Notes: generated from the sequence alone by a model not told the origin. 64,000 nt of DNA from Ensifer adhaerens (GCF_002007205.1 NZ_LAZS01000005.1:62001-126000); one strand, 5' to 3'. Positions 1-8,892 are shown, counted from the first letter of the stretch. Numbers and translations: made by a program.

Positions 1-1651
1 TGCCGCGCGCCAGTTCGCGGTACTTCGGCAGGGGATCCGGGTTTTCCGGCTCGGGTACGACGATCTCCCGATGGGCGCCGAGCAGCGGAAGTGCAAGCGA
101 CAGGCTCGCCGTATCGATCGAAAGGCCGGGATCGGTCGGCTGAGGCAGGATCAGCGGCCAGTAGGCGGTCGACAGCGACACGCGGATGCGGTTGCCCGCG
201 CGGAAGCGGTAGCCGCAGGCGTCGAGCGTAAGCGTGATCCGCGTCCTGCGGCCGGGTTCCATCGCCCGAGGGCTGGCATTGCCGTCGCGGTGCGAAAGGT
301 TGAGTACGCCGAAGGCGACGCGGGTCGCCGTGCCATCCGGATGCACGTCGACGAGGCGGACGGCAAGATTGGCGTTTGCCGCCTGGCAGGTGACGTCAAC
401 CGTCAGCGTCGGCTGGCCGAGATAGTCGGCAGCAGCCAGCAGCGGCGCCGTCTCAAACGTAAGCGAACCGACATCATCGATGCGCTGGTCGCCGGCCATT
501 TCGGCATCGGGCTTCAGCGTGAAATACTCGCCGGATGCGGTGCCGGTATCGAGCGGCGATTTCAGATAGATCTCGCCGATGCCAGTGCCACCGGCCGACG
601 GCGTCAGCCTGTTGTCATGCGAAACGCCGAAGAGCTGCATTTCCGGCGTTGCCCAGGCGTCCTTCGCCACCCAGCGGCCGGGATCGCTGTCACGTCTCAG
701 CGACGGGCGCGGACCGTCGAGGATGTAGGCGCGGACCTGCGGCCCTTTCTCGGCGCCGTTTTCGTCGTCGCGCAGCCAGCGGTTCCACCAGCGGATCGCC
801 TCGCCATGAAAATCGGCGCGGGGCTTGGGGAAGGCGAAATGCGGATACTTGTGCACCCAGGGGCCGATCAGCGCCTTGGCCTTGTTGCCAAGGCCCTCGA
901 CCGCCTTCAAGGGCGTGTTGCGGTAGCCGTCGGCCCAGCCGGCAATGACCAGGGCCGGGATCTCGACCTTGTCGAAATCTTCTGAGATCGAGCCGTGCTG
1001 CCAGAAGGCGTCGCGGCGCTGGTGCTCCAGCCACTCCTCCATGAAGTAGGGTTCGTTCTCCAGCCGCTCCATCCACATCGCCTTCCAGCGGTCGCCGACG
1101 ATATCGGGATCGGGTGAGCGCGACTGGTAGGCAAGCATCGTCGCTGCCCAGGAAAGCTGGGCGGAGAGGTGGCAGCCGTTCTTGTAGTGGATGTCGTCGT
1201 TGTAGCGGTCGACGGTGGACGCGATGGAGATGACGGCTTTGAGCGCTGGCGGCTTCAGGGCCGCGACCTGCAGGCAGTTGAAGCCGCCCCAGGAGATGCC
1301 CATCATCCCGACCTTGCCATTCGACCAGGGCTGGGCGGCGATCCATTCGATGATCTCGCAGCCGTCGGAAAGCTCACGCGGCGTATATTCGCCGTCGATC
1401 ACGCCCTCGCTTTCGCCGGAACCGCGGATGTCGACGCGCACACCGGCAATGCCGGCGGCGGCAAAGACCGGATAGGTGGATTCGTCACGCAGGCTGGTGC
1501 CGCCCTGCTTGCGGTAGGGCAGATATTCGAGCACGGCCGGGACCGGCTCGCTATTGGCGCCATCCGGCATCCAGATGCGGGCGGCAAGCACGGTGCCGTC
1601 CTTCAGCCGGATCCATTCGTTTTCGATGACTGTGAATTCGCGTTCTGACAT
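1..1651 (-). CDS. CocE/NonD family hydrolase (partial, C-terminus off the left edge)
   Basis: This is a serine hydrolase of the X-Pro dipeptidyl-peptidase/cocaine esterase-like family, which cleaves esters or amides. About 550 residues are visible of the roughly 650-700 usual for the family. The N-terminus begins MSEREFTVIENEW. The oxyanion-side motif VRVDIRGSGESEG lies near residues 71-83 and the nucleophile elbow GISWGG places the catalytic Ser at about residue 120. No stop is reached before the window edge. The gene lies 75 bp behind a peptide-type binding protein on the same strand, so the substrate may be an imported peptide or ester. The ATG at 1651 is chosen because it precedes the first conserved segment; its ribosome binding site is weak. 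The family call is firm and the substrate unknown. Confidence 0.85.
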   Translation of the reverse strand, partial: MSEREFTVIENEWIRLKDGTVLAARIWMPDGANSEPVPAVLEYLPYRKQGGTSLRDESTYPVFAAAGIAGVRVDIRGSGESEGVIDGEYTPRELSDGCEIIEWIAAQPWSNGKVGMMGISWGGFNCLQVAALKPPALKAVISIASTVDRYNDDIHYKNGCHLSAQLSWAATMLAYQSRSPDPDIVGDRWKAMWMERLENEPYFMEEWLEHQRRDAFWQHGSISEDFDKVEIPALVIAGWADGYRNTPLKAVEGLGNKAKALIGPWVHKYPHFAFPKPRADFHGEAIRWWNRWLRDDENGAEKGPQVRAYILDGPRPSLRRDSDPGRWVAKDAWATPEMQLFGVSHDNRLTPSAGGTGIGEIYLKSPLDTGTASGEYFTLKPDAEMAGDQRIDDVGSLTFETAPLLAAADYLGQPTLTVDVTCQAANANLAVRLVDVHPDGTATRVAFGVLNLSHRDGNASPRAMEPGRRTRITLTLDACGYRFRAGNRIRVSLSTAYWPLILPQPTDPGLSIDTASLSLALPLLGAHREIVVPEPENPDPLPKYRELARG

Positions 1652-1686
1652 GTGGTTCTAACGATCTCTTTGTTTTCTCGGGAAGT

Positions 1687-1710
1687 GCCGGACGCGAACC
1701 TGCGTCCGGC
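1687..1710 (-). terminator. Stem-loop between binding protein and hydrolase
   Basis: A perfect 9-bp stem (GCCGGACGC/GCGTCCGGC) with a 6-nt loop lies between the stop of the binding-protein gene and the CocE-like gene. It lacks a long T-run. It may protect the 3' end of the binding-protein message or attenuate readthrough. Confidence 0.5.
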
Positions 1711-1725
1711 TTTCGTCGCAATCGC

Positions 1726-3330
1726 TTAGCTGTCGAACCAGACGCGGCTGCCGACGTAGCCGTTCGAGAGGTCGTTGCCGATGTCGTCGACGAAGCCCTT
1801 GAGCGATGCCGAGGCGGCGTTCACGTAGTCGTTGAAAACCGGCAGGATCAGGCCGCCTTCGTCGCGCACCGTCAATGCCATGGTGTGGTACATCTCCTTG
1901 CGCTTTGCATCGTCGAGCTCGGAGCGGGCCTGAAGCAGCAGCTTGTCGAAATCCTCGCGCTTGAAGCGCGTGTCGTTCCATTCGGCGGTCGAGAGATAGG
2001 AGGTCGAGTAGCGCGAATCCTGCGTCGGCCGGCCGCCCCAATAGGAGGCACAGAAGGGCTGCACGTTCCAGACATTGGTCCAGTAGCCGTCTTCCGGCTC
2101 GCGGCGCACTTCGATCTCGATGCCCGCCTTCCTGGCGCTTTCCTGGAAGAGCACCGCGGCGTCGGCAGCACCCGGGAAGGCGGCGTCGGAGGTGCGCAGC
2201 AGGATCGGCCGGTCGTGGCCGGACTTCTTGAAGTGGAAGGCGGCCTTATCGGGATCATAGGCCCGCTGCTCGATGCCTTCCGGAGCGAGCGCGTAGTTGC
2301 CGTTGACCGGATAGTCGTTGCCGAGCGTGCCGAAGCCGCCGAGCACCCGGTCGAGGATCGCCTGGCGATCGACCGCATATTTCAGCGCCAGCCTCAGATC
2401 GTTGTTGTCGAAGGGTGCGGTGTCGCAATGCATCAGGAAGCTATAGAAGCCCTTGCCGGCGGTTCTCAGGATTTCGACGCGCGGCGCCCGCTTCAGAAGC
2501 GGCACGGTCTTCGGGTCGATGTTGTTGATGAAATGGACCTGACCGGAGGAAAGGGCTGCGATGCGCGCCGTCGTGTCGTTCATCACGATGATCTCGACAC
2601 TGTCGACGAAGCCGCGGTCGGAGCGCCAGTCATCGGCGTTCTTCTCGAAGGTGGCGCGCAGGCCCGCCTCGTAGCTTGCAAGCTTGTAAGGACCGGTGCC
2701 GATGGGCGAGGCCGGATTGTCGACGCCGCCCTTCGGCTGGATGATCAGGTGATAGTCGGTCAGAAGCAGCGGCAGGTCGGCATTGCCCTCGGTCAAGGTC
2801 AGCACCAGGCTGCCTGCCTTTTCCTCGATCGTCTTGATCGAGCGCATCAGCCCGAGCGCGCCGGACTTGGAGCCTTCGTCCGCGTGGCGCTTCAGTGTCG
2901 CGACGACGTCGGCAATCGTCAGCTTGCTGCCGTCATGGAAGCTGACGTCGCTGCGGATCTTGAAGGTCCACTCAGACGCGTCGGCCGAAGGGGTCCAGGA
3001 TTCGGCAAGGGCCGGCAGCGGCGCGCCGGTCTTCGGGTCGGATTCGACCAGCGTGTCGCCCCAGAGATGGCCGATGACGAAGGAGACGGAACCGCTATAG
3101 GCGGCCGGATCGAGCGAGTCCGTGGTGGCGCCGCCCTTGAGACCGAGCTTCAGATGGCCGCCGCGCTTCGGTTCCTGAGCCCTTGCGTCGGTGGCGGCGA
3201 GCGTGCCGCCGAAACCGGCCGCAAGGCCCAATGCTGCGGTGCCGGCCAGGAAGCCGCGCCGGCTGAGGCCGGCCGAGGCCATGCCTGCCGGAACGAGGAG
3301 GCCGTCGGGGCGCTTCGTAAATTCGGTCAT
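1726..3330 (-). CDS. ABC transporter substrate-binding protein, family 5 (peptide/nickel type)
   Basis: This is a periplasmic binding protein of the SBP_bac_5 family, 534 residues, the usual length. The N-terminus carries a twin-arginine signal (LSRRGFLAGTAALG, about residues 22-36) and a cleavage region near ARAQEP. The mature part starts KRGGHLKLGLKGG and shows the family landmarks PALAESWTPS and FHDG. The start is supported by AAAGGGAA about 9 bases upstream. It strongly resembles the second binding protein at 12,465-14,054, with long shared stretches throughout, so the two are paralogues. No permease gene adjoins this copy, so it may feed the DppBCDF-like system 5 kb away. The divergent XRE regulator at 3,491 is a candidate controller. 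Confidence 0.9.
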   Translation of the reverse strand: MTEFTKRPDGLLVPAGMASAGLSRRGFLAGTAALGLAAGFGGTLAATDARAQEPKRGGHLKLGLKGGATTDSLDPAAYSGSVSFVIGHLWGDTLVESDPKTGAPLPALAESWTPSADASEWTFKIRSDVSFHDGSKLTIADVVATLKRHADEGSKSGALGLMRSIKTIEEKAGSLVLTLTEGNADLPLLLTDYHLIIQPKGGVDNPASPIGTGPYKLASYEAGLRATFEKNADDWRSDRGFVDSVEIIVMNDTTARIAALSSGQVHFINNIDPKTVPLLKRAPRVEILRTAGKGFYSFLMHCDTAPFDNNDLRLALKYAVDRQAILDRVLGGFGTLGNDYPVNGNYALAPEGIEQRAYDPDKAAFHFKKSGHDRPILLRTSDAAFPGAADAAVLFQESARKAGIEIEVRREPEDGYWTNVWNVQPFCASYWGGRPTQDSRYSTSYLSTAEWNDTRFKREDFDKLLLQARSELDDAKRKEMYHTMALTVRDEGGLILPVFNDYVNAASASLKGFVDDIGNDLSNGYVGSRVWFDS

Positions 3331-3490
3331 CTCAAGGTTCCCTTTGGAGTGATGCTTGTTAAGGAAAACCTAGCGCTTGCCGGCCAGCGCACAATTTCGC
3401 GACTTGACGCTTCTTTACGCTCTTTTACGCTGTTTGAGCGCTTCGATCGGACAGAGCCAGTGGCGCGTTGAATGAGGGCCGGAAAGCACC

Positions 3491-4285
3491 GTGCAGGACA
3501 TCGAAAACTTTGCCGCCAATCTTCGTTTCGCCTGTGCGACGCGACGCTCGATCTCGCAGATCTGCCGCGAGATCGGCATCAACCGCCAGCAGTTCAACCG
3601 CTATATCGGCGGCGAGGCGCGGCCTTCGCCGCACAACGTGGCGCGCATCGCCCGCTTCTTCGGGCTGCAGGCGCAGGATTTCTCGCTGCCGGCAAAGCAG
3701 TTCGAAATGCGCATGACCCGCCCGGACCACGATCGGTCGGATGCCGGCCTGTTGCTCGAAGGCTTTCCCGGTGACATCGCCGGCCTCAGGCGGCACATCG
3801 GCTACTACCAGACCTATCACGTGTCGCCCTCCTGGCCGGGCCTCGTGGTCTGCTCCTGCGCAAGGATCTACGAGGAAGCAGGCTCGGTCCGGGTCAAGTC
3901 GATCGAGCGCATCCGCGATCCCGCAAACGAGATCCAGCAGTTCTCGAAATATGTCGGCCTTGTCACCTTCTGGCGAAACCGCATCTTCATCGCCGAGCGC
4001 AGCATCGGGCGCGAGCCGATGCTGGCGCAGACGATCCTGTTGCCGTTCGAAGTGCACCAGCGGGTTTATCTGCGCGGCACCACCATGGGTGTCTCCTGGC
4101 GCAAGGAAAACCTGCCCTACGCGTCGCGGATGATCTGGCGCTCGCTTGGGGGGCAACCGGATCTCCGGCAGATGCTGTCGCGCTGCGGCGTACTTTCCTT
4201 CGGCTCGCGGAATTTGCCGCAGACGGTGCGAGCCTTCCTCGATACGCCCGATGCAGAACTTTTGACCGTGCCGACCGAATATTGA
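3491..4285 (+). CDS. XRE-type helix-turn-helix transcriptional regulator
   Basis: 264 residues from a GTG start. Residues 5-60 form an XRE-like helix-turn-helix (SISQICREIGINRQQFNRYI followed by PSPHNVARIARFFGL). The remaining 200 residues, with repeated aromatic residues such as GYYQTYHVSPSWPG, look like a ligand-sensing or dimerisation domain that I do not recognise as a named family. The gene is divergent from the binding-protein gene at 3,330 with 160 bp between the starts, which suggests it controls that importer and hydrolase. The GTG start is taken because the HTH begins almost immediately after it. Confidence 0.8.
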   Translation: MQDIENFAANLRFACATRRSISQICREIGINRQQFNRYIGGEARPSPHNVARIARFFGLQAQDFSLPAKQFEMRMTRPDHDRSDAGLLLEGFPGDIAGLRRHIGYYQTYHVSPSWPGLVVCSCARIYEEAGSVRVKSIERIRDPANEIQQFSKYVGLVTFWRNRIFIAERSIGREPMLAQTILLPFEVHQRVYLRGTTMGVSWRKENLPYASRMIWRSLGGQPDLRQMLSRCGVLSFGSRNLPQTVRAFLDTPDAELLTVPTEY

Positions 4286-4339
4286 GCCGGCGCGGCCATG
4301 TGATAGGTTTCGCCGAAACGGAACGATGAAGGAGGGATC

Positions 4340-4681
4340 ATGAAATCTGTTGTGGCCGCCATCGCCTGCGTTTGCATGGCCTTGCCGTTGTCAGCGGCAA
4401 TGGCCGAGGAGGCGCGCGCACCGATCCCGACCTGCGCGCTTTCGGGTGCTTCCAGCGTAATGATCGGCGGCCAGCCGGCGCTGAGATTGTCCGACGTCGC
4501 CAATTGCCCGCCGGAACTCTACGAGGTGGTGCCGAGCATCATGGTCGAAGGCCAGCCGGTGGTGCATTTTCGCGCCGGCAGCGGCAAAAAGGGCGATTGC
4601 TCCGCCAAGGGCGAGGCGACGGTGACCTTCGAAGGCGAGGCGGCGCAGAGGGTCGGCGACGTCGATTGCCGGCAGAAATGA
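4340..4681 (+). CDS. Small exported protein with PAAR-like repeats
   Basis: 113 residues with a clear Sec signal peptide (KSVVAAIACVCMALPLSAAMA, cleavage near residue 22). The mature part contains two or three similar units: SSVMIGGQPALRLSDVANC, PSIMVEGQPVVHF and TVTFEGEAAQRVGDVDC. These match the PAAR consensus of a hydrophobic strand, G-x-P and a GD-V-x-C turn. PAAR proteins cap type VI secretion spikes but normally lack a Sec signal, so this is a periplasmic or surface relative rather than an ordinary spike tip. The four mature cysteines could form disulfides. The start has an excellent AAGGAGG site. No secretion genes are nearby. The family is an inference from the motif alone. Confidence 0.7.
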   Translation: MKSVVAAIACVCMALPLSAAMAEEARAPIPTCALSGASSVMIGGQPALRLSDVANCPPELYEVVPSIMVEGQPVVHFRAGSGKKGDCSAKGEATVTFEGEAAQRVGDVDCRQK

Positions 4682-4807
4682 CGGTTTTCCAGCCCTCTCT
4701 AGAAGATCCTTCTGCGCCACGCGACTTCACATGTCCATTCCGACTGAACGAGCCGGAGGGCCCACTGGCTTTCGCCAAAGCAGCCGCCCCGGCTCCGCCT
4801 CAGGGCG

Positions 4808-5782
4808 TCAGTTCATGTACTTGGCAAGATACGACAGCACCTTCTCGGGGTGGCGGCCGAACCAGTTGTAGCCGTCCTCGAAGCGCTTGGTCGTACCCTC
4901 GATCCAGTAGAGTTCCTTGTCGGTGCTGGCCAGGGCGTCAAACGTGCTCTGCGCGTCGCTCGGATTGTTGATCACGGCATCGTCGAGCACCTGCCACATC
5001 AGGACCGGCAGCTTGACGTTCGGAGCCCACAATCTGCCCGACATGTCAGCGGCGGCAAAACCGCCCAGCTTGAGAAGCTCCAGGTCGATCAGTTCCTGGT
5101 ACTGCGCGATGCCTTGGTAGCCCGAGAGCTTGGCGAAGACCGACGTCATGTTGGGAACCAGCGGGCTGAGCAGGCACTTGACGTTCTCGAACAGTTCGGG
5201 GCGCCTGGTGATCGCCGCATATTGCGAAACCCCACCCAGGCACTGACTGAACAGGGCAACGTCCATCTTGCTCAGGCGCGGATGGGCATCGACGAACTTC
5301 TTCACGCCGACGCAGTCGCGCCATTCCCATTGGCCGACGCCGCAGACCCCGCCGTTGGCAGCGCCACTCTGCCCGTGATTGCGGAAGTCGTAGGTCAGGA
5401 CGTTGTAGCCCGCATCGGTCAGGTGCTTGTACTGAATGACGAAGTCGATCTCGACCGGTTCGATGAAGTTGCTCCACGGCTCGCCCATATGGCCTGGATA
5501 GCCGGCGCGGCACATCGGGAGAGCGTGGTTGAAGATCACGAGTTTGTTGCTCTCTCCACCCTTGGCCGGGATGTACCAGGCTTCGAGAGGCGTGCCGTCG
5601 TCCGACGGGATGGACAGGTCGTACCATCCTTCCATGCCGTACTCGTCGGGGTTCTTGAAGATGAAGCTGCGCGGCATCTTGACCATGCCGGCCAGCGCCT
5701 TGACCTTGGCGTGATCTTCCGGGGAGATGGTTTTTTCCTGCTCCCGAGCCTTCTGCATTCTTTCCTTGGAAATTCCGGTCAT
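4808..5782 (-). CDS. Alpha/beta hydrolase with Cys in the nucleophile position
   Basis: 324 residues from the ATG at 5,782, which has AAGGAG 7 bases upstream; longer readings extend through the divergent promoter region. The alpha/beta-hydrolase fold is shown by VIFNHALPMC (oxyanion strand, about 82-91), YDFRNHGQSG (131-140), the elbow FSQCLGG (178-184), an acid VLDD (265-268) and the terminal His in FGRHPE (311). In the elbow the residue normally Ser is Cys181, as in dienelactone hydrolases. There is no signal peptide, so it is probably cytoplasmic. It is divergent from a LysR regulator, the usual arrangement for a regulated catabolic enzyme. The substrate is unknown. Confidence 0.85.
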   Translation of the reverse strand: MTGISKERMQKAREQEKTISPEDHAKVKALAGMVKMPRSFIFKNPDEYGMEGWYDLSIPSDDGTPLEAWYIPAKGGESNKLVIFNHALPMCRAGYPGHMGEPWSNFIEPVEIDFVIQYKHLTDAGYNVLTYDFRNHGQSGAANGGVCGVGQWEWRDCVGVKKFVDAHPRLSKMDVALFSQCLGGVSQYAAITRRPELFENVKCLLSPLVPNMTSVFAKLSGYQGIAQYQELIDLELLKLGGFAAADMSGRLWAPNVKLPVLMWQVLDDAVINNPSDAQSTFDALASTDKELYWIEGTTKRFEDGYNWFGRHPEKVLSYLAKYMN

Positions 5783-5914
5783 AACAACACTCCTTTGTCT
5801 GCCCGAAGATGCCGCACCTCGACCGTATCGGCGTGCCGAGACGTGATGTCGGCGGGTATGGGCTGATTTTAGCGGGGAAATGGGTCGGATAAACCACTTG
5901 GACATGACATCAGT

Positions 5915-5927
5915 GTTAAGTGATAAC
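5915..5927. promoter_or_regulatory. Candidate LysR operator (GTTA-N5-TAAC)
   Basis: A short inverted repeat GTTA-AGTGA-TAAC lies between the divergent hydrolase and LysR genes, just ahead of the LysR ATG at 5,935. Position and dyad shape fit an autoregulatory LysR site. This is inference. Confidence 0.35.
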
Positions 5928-5934
5928 TGACAAT

Positions 5935-6870
5935 ATGTCCCTTGATCCCTCTCTGCTTCCCGCCATGGCGTGGTTCGTTCACGTGGCCCGCCGCCGCAGC
6001 TTCACCAAGGCCGCCACGGAAATGGAAGTGACGCGCGCGACTGTGTCGCAGCACCTGAAGTCGCTGGAGCGGCACCTGAACGTGCGGCTGCTGCACCGTA
6101 CGACGCGCGACATGTCTCTGACCGAGGAAGGCCAGCGTCTGTTCGATGTGCTGCAGCCCGCATTTGCCGCGATCGAAGCCGCTGTCACGGACCTCGGAGA
6201 AAGCGGCGCGGAGCCATCGGGCACGATCCGGCTATCCGTCTCGCGCGTCGCCGCCCGATCGCTGATCGAGCCGCATATGGCGGAGTTTCTGGCACGCTAT
6301 CCGAAGCTGCGGCTGGAACTGGTGACCGACGACGGCTTCTCCAACATCGTGGCCGAAGGGCTCGACGCCGGCATTCGCTTGGGTGAAAGTCTCGACGAGC
6401 ACGTGGTTGCGGTGCCCATCACGCCGCCGCTGGAGATGGCGATCGTCGGCTCGCCCGCGTATTTCGAACACCACGGTGTTCCCGAGACGCCCCAGGAGCT
6501 GAAGCACCACAACTGCCTGTCCTATCGCTTCACCTCGAGCGGCATCATCGATCGCTGGACCTTCCTCACACCTGACGCAGAGGCGCGCGCGGTGGTCTAC
6601 GAACCCCAGGGCAACGCCATCTTCAACGACGACGACAGCATGTTGCGTGCGGCACTACAGGGCGTCGGACTGGTGCAGCATCTCGACTTGTGCATACGTC
6701 CGTATTTGGAGGACGGCACGTTGGTGCGTGTCCTTCTCCCGTGGGTTCATCCCCGCCCCGCCTTCTTTCTTTACGTGCCATCGCGCGCCCAGATGCCCGC
6801 CAAGACCCGTGCGCTCATGGACTTTCTTGTCGAGCAGCGCAAAAAGCTGGCACGAAAGGTGGCTCCATAG
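5935..6870 (+). CDS. LysR family transcriptional regulator
   Basis: 311 residues. The winged HTH occupies residues 5-62 (FVHVARRRSFTKAATEMEVT, then ATVSQHLKSLERHLNVRLLHR and the beta-wing TTRDMSLTEEG). The effector-binding domain follows from about residue 90. Two starts are possible, GTG at 5,920 and ATG at 5,935. The ATG is preferred because it puts the HTH at the usual distance from the N-terminus and leaves the palindrome at 5,915-5,927 outside the gene. It is divergent from the Cys-type alpha/beta hydrolase, its likely target. It belongs to the HTH class seen in aromatic and stress catabolic operons; the effector cannot be told from sequence. Confidence 0.9.
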   Translation: MSLDPSLLPAMAWFVHVARRRSFTKAATEMEVTRATVSQHLKSLERHLNVRLLHRTTRDMSLTEEGQRLFDVLQPAFAAIEAAVTDLGESGAEPSGTIRLSVSRVAARSLIEPHMAEFLARYPKLRLELVTDDGFSNIVAEGLDAGIRLGESLDEHVVAVPITPPLEMAIVGSPAYFEHHGVPETPQELKHHNCLSYRFTSSGIIDRWTFLTPDAEARAVVYEPQGNAIFNDDDSMLRAALQGVGLVQHLDLCIRPYLEDGTLVRVLLPWVHPRPAFFLYVPSRAQMPAKTRALMDFLVEQRKKLARKVAP

Positions 6871-6884
6871 CGTTTGCTTGGGCT

Positions 6885-8360
6885 TCATGCCGTCGAAGCG
6901 GGGTCGGGGAAACCAAGCCTCGCCAACCGGGCACCCTCCCGAACGGCTGAAAGCGCCGGCGGATTGGAGATAGGATAGCCGGCAATGAAGCCGTCGACCG
7001 TGAACGACGGGAACTGGGTTCGCAGCCGCGACACGACCTCTGCCGCCTCATCCATCTCGCCAAGGTACGCGTGCGCCATCGCCTGGAACATCAGTGTGTT
7101 GGGCGATTCCTGCGAACTCTTTTCAAGCGCGGACAGGCACTCGCGATAGCGCCCGACGACGAAGAGAACGCGCGCGAACATGCCATAGTACCAGGGCGGG
7201 CCGAGCGGGTTGAGCGAGAGGGCGCGCTCGATGAAGGGAACCCCATCGGCGGGATCGCCGACGATCAGGGCCTTGGCTCCCGCGAGCAGCGCCAGCGTAT
7301 CGGCGTTGTTCCTGCCATAGTCGAGCGCCCGGGCGTGGGCCTCGGCGGCACCCGCCAGATCACCGATGCAGGCTTTGAAATCGCCGATACAGGTATGGCC
7401 GGCCGGATCCGTCGGATCGAGCCGCAGCGCCTCCTCGGCGGCGCTGCGCCAGTTCTTTCTTGCGCTTTCGAGGTCGTCGCCGAAGCCGTTCGCCGCCTGG
7501 ATGGAGTGGGCATAGGCAAGTTCGGTCCAGGCGCGCGCCCGCCCCGGATCGAGCTCGATCGAGCGCGTCAGCAATTGCATGGCGGCGGCGTTGCCATCCG
7601 GGCTGAAGCGATTGTGCTGTTCGACGCCCAGCAGGAAGTAGTCATAAGCTTGCAGGCTGCCCGGCGGCTTTTGCCGGCTCGCCTTGCGGCCGATGGCGGC
7701 CAGCGTGCCGAAGCAGCCGGCGAGCACGTTGATGACGCTTTCGGTGAGGCTGTCCTGCAGCGTCAGCACGTCCTCCATCGTGCGCTCGTAGCGCTCGCTC
7801 CAGAGCGTCATGCCGGTGCGCGTATCGGAAAGCTGGATCGTCAGGCGGACCCGCCGGTCGTCCGCGCGCAGCTGCCCGGTGATGGCATAGGTGGCGCCGA
7901 CCGCCTGGACATGGTCCTCGAAGCTTTCCGGCCGGTTGCCGAGCAGCTTCATCGTATGGAAAGCGATCACCGGGATGTCGGCGAAGCGCGCGAGGTCGAC
8001 GCAGATATCGGACGACAGGCCATCGGCAAAGCGGCGCCAGCGTTCCTCCGGGTTGAGGCTTTCAATGGGAAAGACCGCGAGCGTTGGCGAGGCCGGCTCG
8101 GCCACCCGCGACGGTGCTGCGGCTTCGCTTGCCGTTCTGCCGGCCACCATCTGCGCGACCCAGGAGGCGAGCTCGATCTTGTTGCGAACACCGAGCTTGC
8201 CGTAGATCGTCGCAAGATGCGTGCGCACGGTCGACGGCGCGATAAACAGCGCCTTTCCGATTTGGCGATAGGTCAGGCCGGCGGCAAAACGCTCGGCCAC
8301 GGCGCGCTCGCGGTCTGACAAGGCTTCGGTGACGACCTGTGGTGTCGGGATACGGTTCAT
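6885..8360 (-). CDS. LuxR-HTH regulator with TolB-like and TPR domains
   Basis: 491 residues. Domain order is a GerE/LuxR HTH at 11-75 (LSDRERAVAERFAAGLTYRQ, then STVRTHLATIYGKLGVRNK), a TolB-like/CadC-associated domain at about 95-215 (TLAVFPIESLNPEE through LWSERYERTMEDVL), and several TPR-like repeats to the C-terminus (SIELDPGRARAWTELAYA, EALRLDPTDPAG). This architecture is common in rhizobial signal-responsive regulators. The frame continues upstream to 8,831, but the ATG at 8,360 follows GGAAG and begins the HTH, whereas the upstream part is a shadow of the DUF1127 gene. It is cytoplasmic, with no receiver domain, and convergent with the LysR gene before it. Confidence 0.85.
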   Translation of the reverse strand: MNRIPTPQVVTEALSDRERAVAERFAAGLTYRQIGKALFIAPSTVRTHLATIYGKLGVRNKIELASWVAQMVAGRTASEAAAPSRVAEPASPTLAVFPIESLNPEERWRRFADGLSSDICVDLARFADIPVIAFHTMKLLGNRPESFEDHVQAVGATYAITGQLRADDRRVRLTIQLSDTRTGMTLWSERYERTMEDVLTLQDSLTESVINVLAGCFGTLAAIGRKASRQKPPGSLQAYDYFLLGVEQHNRFSPDGNAAAMQLLTRSIELDPGRARAWTELAYAHSIQAANGFGDDLESARKNWRSAAEEALRLDPTDPAGHTCIGDFKACIGDLAGAAEAHARALDYGRNNADTLALLAGAKALIVGDPADGVPFIERALSLNPLGPPWYYGMFARVLFVVGRYRECLSALEKSSQESPNTLMFQAMAHAYLGEMDEAAEVVSRLRTQFPSFTVDGFIAGYPISNPPALSAVREGARLARLGFPDPASTA

Positions 8361-8582
8361 GGCTGCTTCCTGCCATCTGACCGGGCCGTTTTCAATGGCG
8401 ACATACGGCAAGGTGCCACAGCGCCCCTTGCGCGTCCAACGGCGCGCGCGGTGCTTCCGGCAAAATACTACAAATGCAGGAGAGGAAAACACAGCAACTG
8501 CGCGATGTGGAACGCGTGCCACGTGCCTAGAGTTCCGACAGTGTTTCAACGCCCTGACGGGCAAGAAGAGGTGGGAACGGCG

Positions 8583-8837
8583 ATGAGCAGCCTGCTTTCC
8601 GGAATGTCCGAATTCTATCACGCCGTCCGGCTGGATCTGCGCCAACCGGCCAAACATCTCGCCGACAGCCTCGGCCGCCACGATCCTTTCCGGATCCTTT
8701 TCATATGGGATGATCGCATTCGTGTCCGCGAACAACTGCAGTTGATGGCTGATCAATATCCGGAGCGGCTGAGGGATATCGGACTGACCCGCGCGCAGGT
8801 TCGCGCGGAGACTAACAAGGCCTTCTGGCAACGCTGA
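8583..8837 (+). CDS. DUF1127 domain small protein
   Basis: 84 residues. The C-terminus (PERLRDIGLTRAQVRAETNK followed by FWQR) matches the DUF1127 signature, an Arg-rich L-x-DIGLTR helix ending in an aromatic-Arg pair. DUF1127 proteins in alphaproteobacteria affect phosphate, carbon and RNA metabolism and often respond to stress. This copy has an N-terminal extension of about 40 residues relative to the minimal form. The start follows a purine-rich AAGAGGTGGGAA. It is divergent from the LuxR-TPR regulator with 222 bp between the starts, suggesting shared control, and is followed by a strong terminator. Confidence 0.75.
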   Translation: MSSLLSGMSEFYHAVRLDLRQPAKHLADSLGRHDPFRILFIWDDRIRVREQLQLMADQYPERLRDIGLTRAQVRAETNKAFWQR

Positions 8838-8855
8838 CGTTGCGAAGGAAGATGG

Positions 8856-8892
8856 GAGACGGCGGCGCGCGATCGTGCCGCCGTCTCGTTTT
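8856..8892 (+). terminator. Intrinsic terminator after the DUF1127 gene
   Basis: An 11-bp GC-rich stem (GAGACGGCGGC/GCCGCCGTCTC) with a 10-nt loop is followed by GTTTTT. This is a classical rho-independent terminator on the plus strand, 19 bp after the stop codon. Confidence 0.8.

Noticed and set aside
1885-3471. Plus-strand open frame of 528 codons over the first binding-protein gene
   Set aside because: It is a mirror of the Tat-exported binding protein, whose signal peptide, ribosome binding site and paralogue establish the minus strand as coding.
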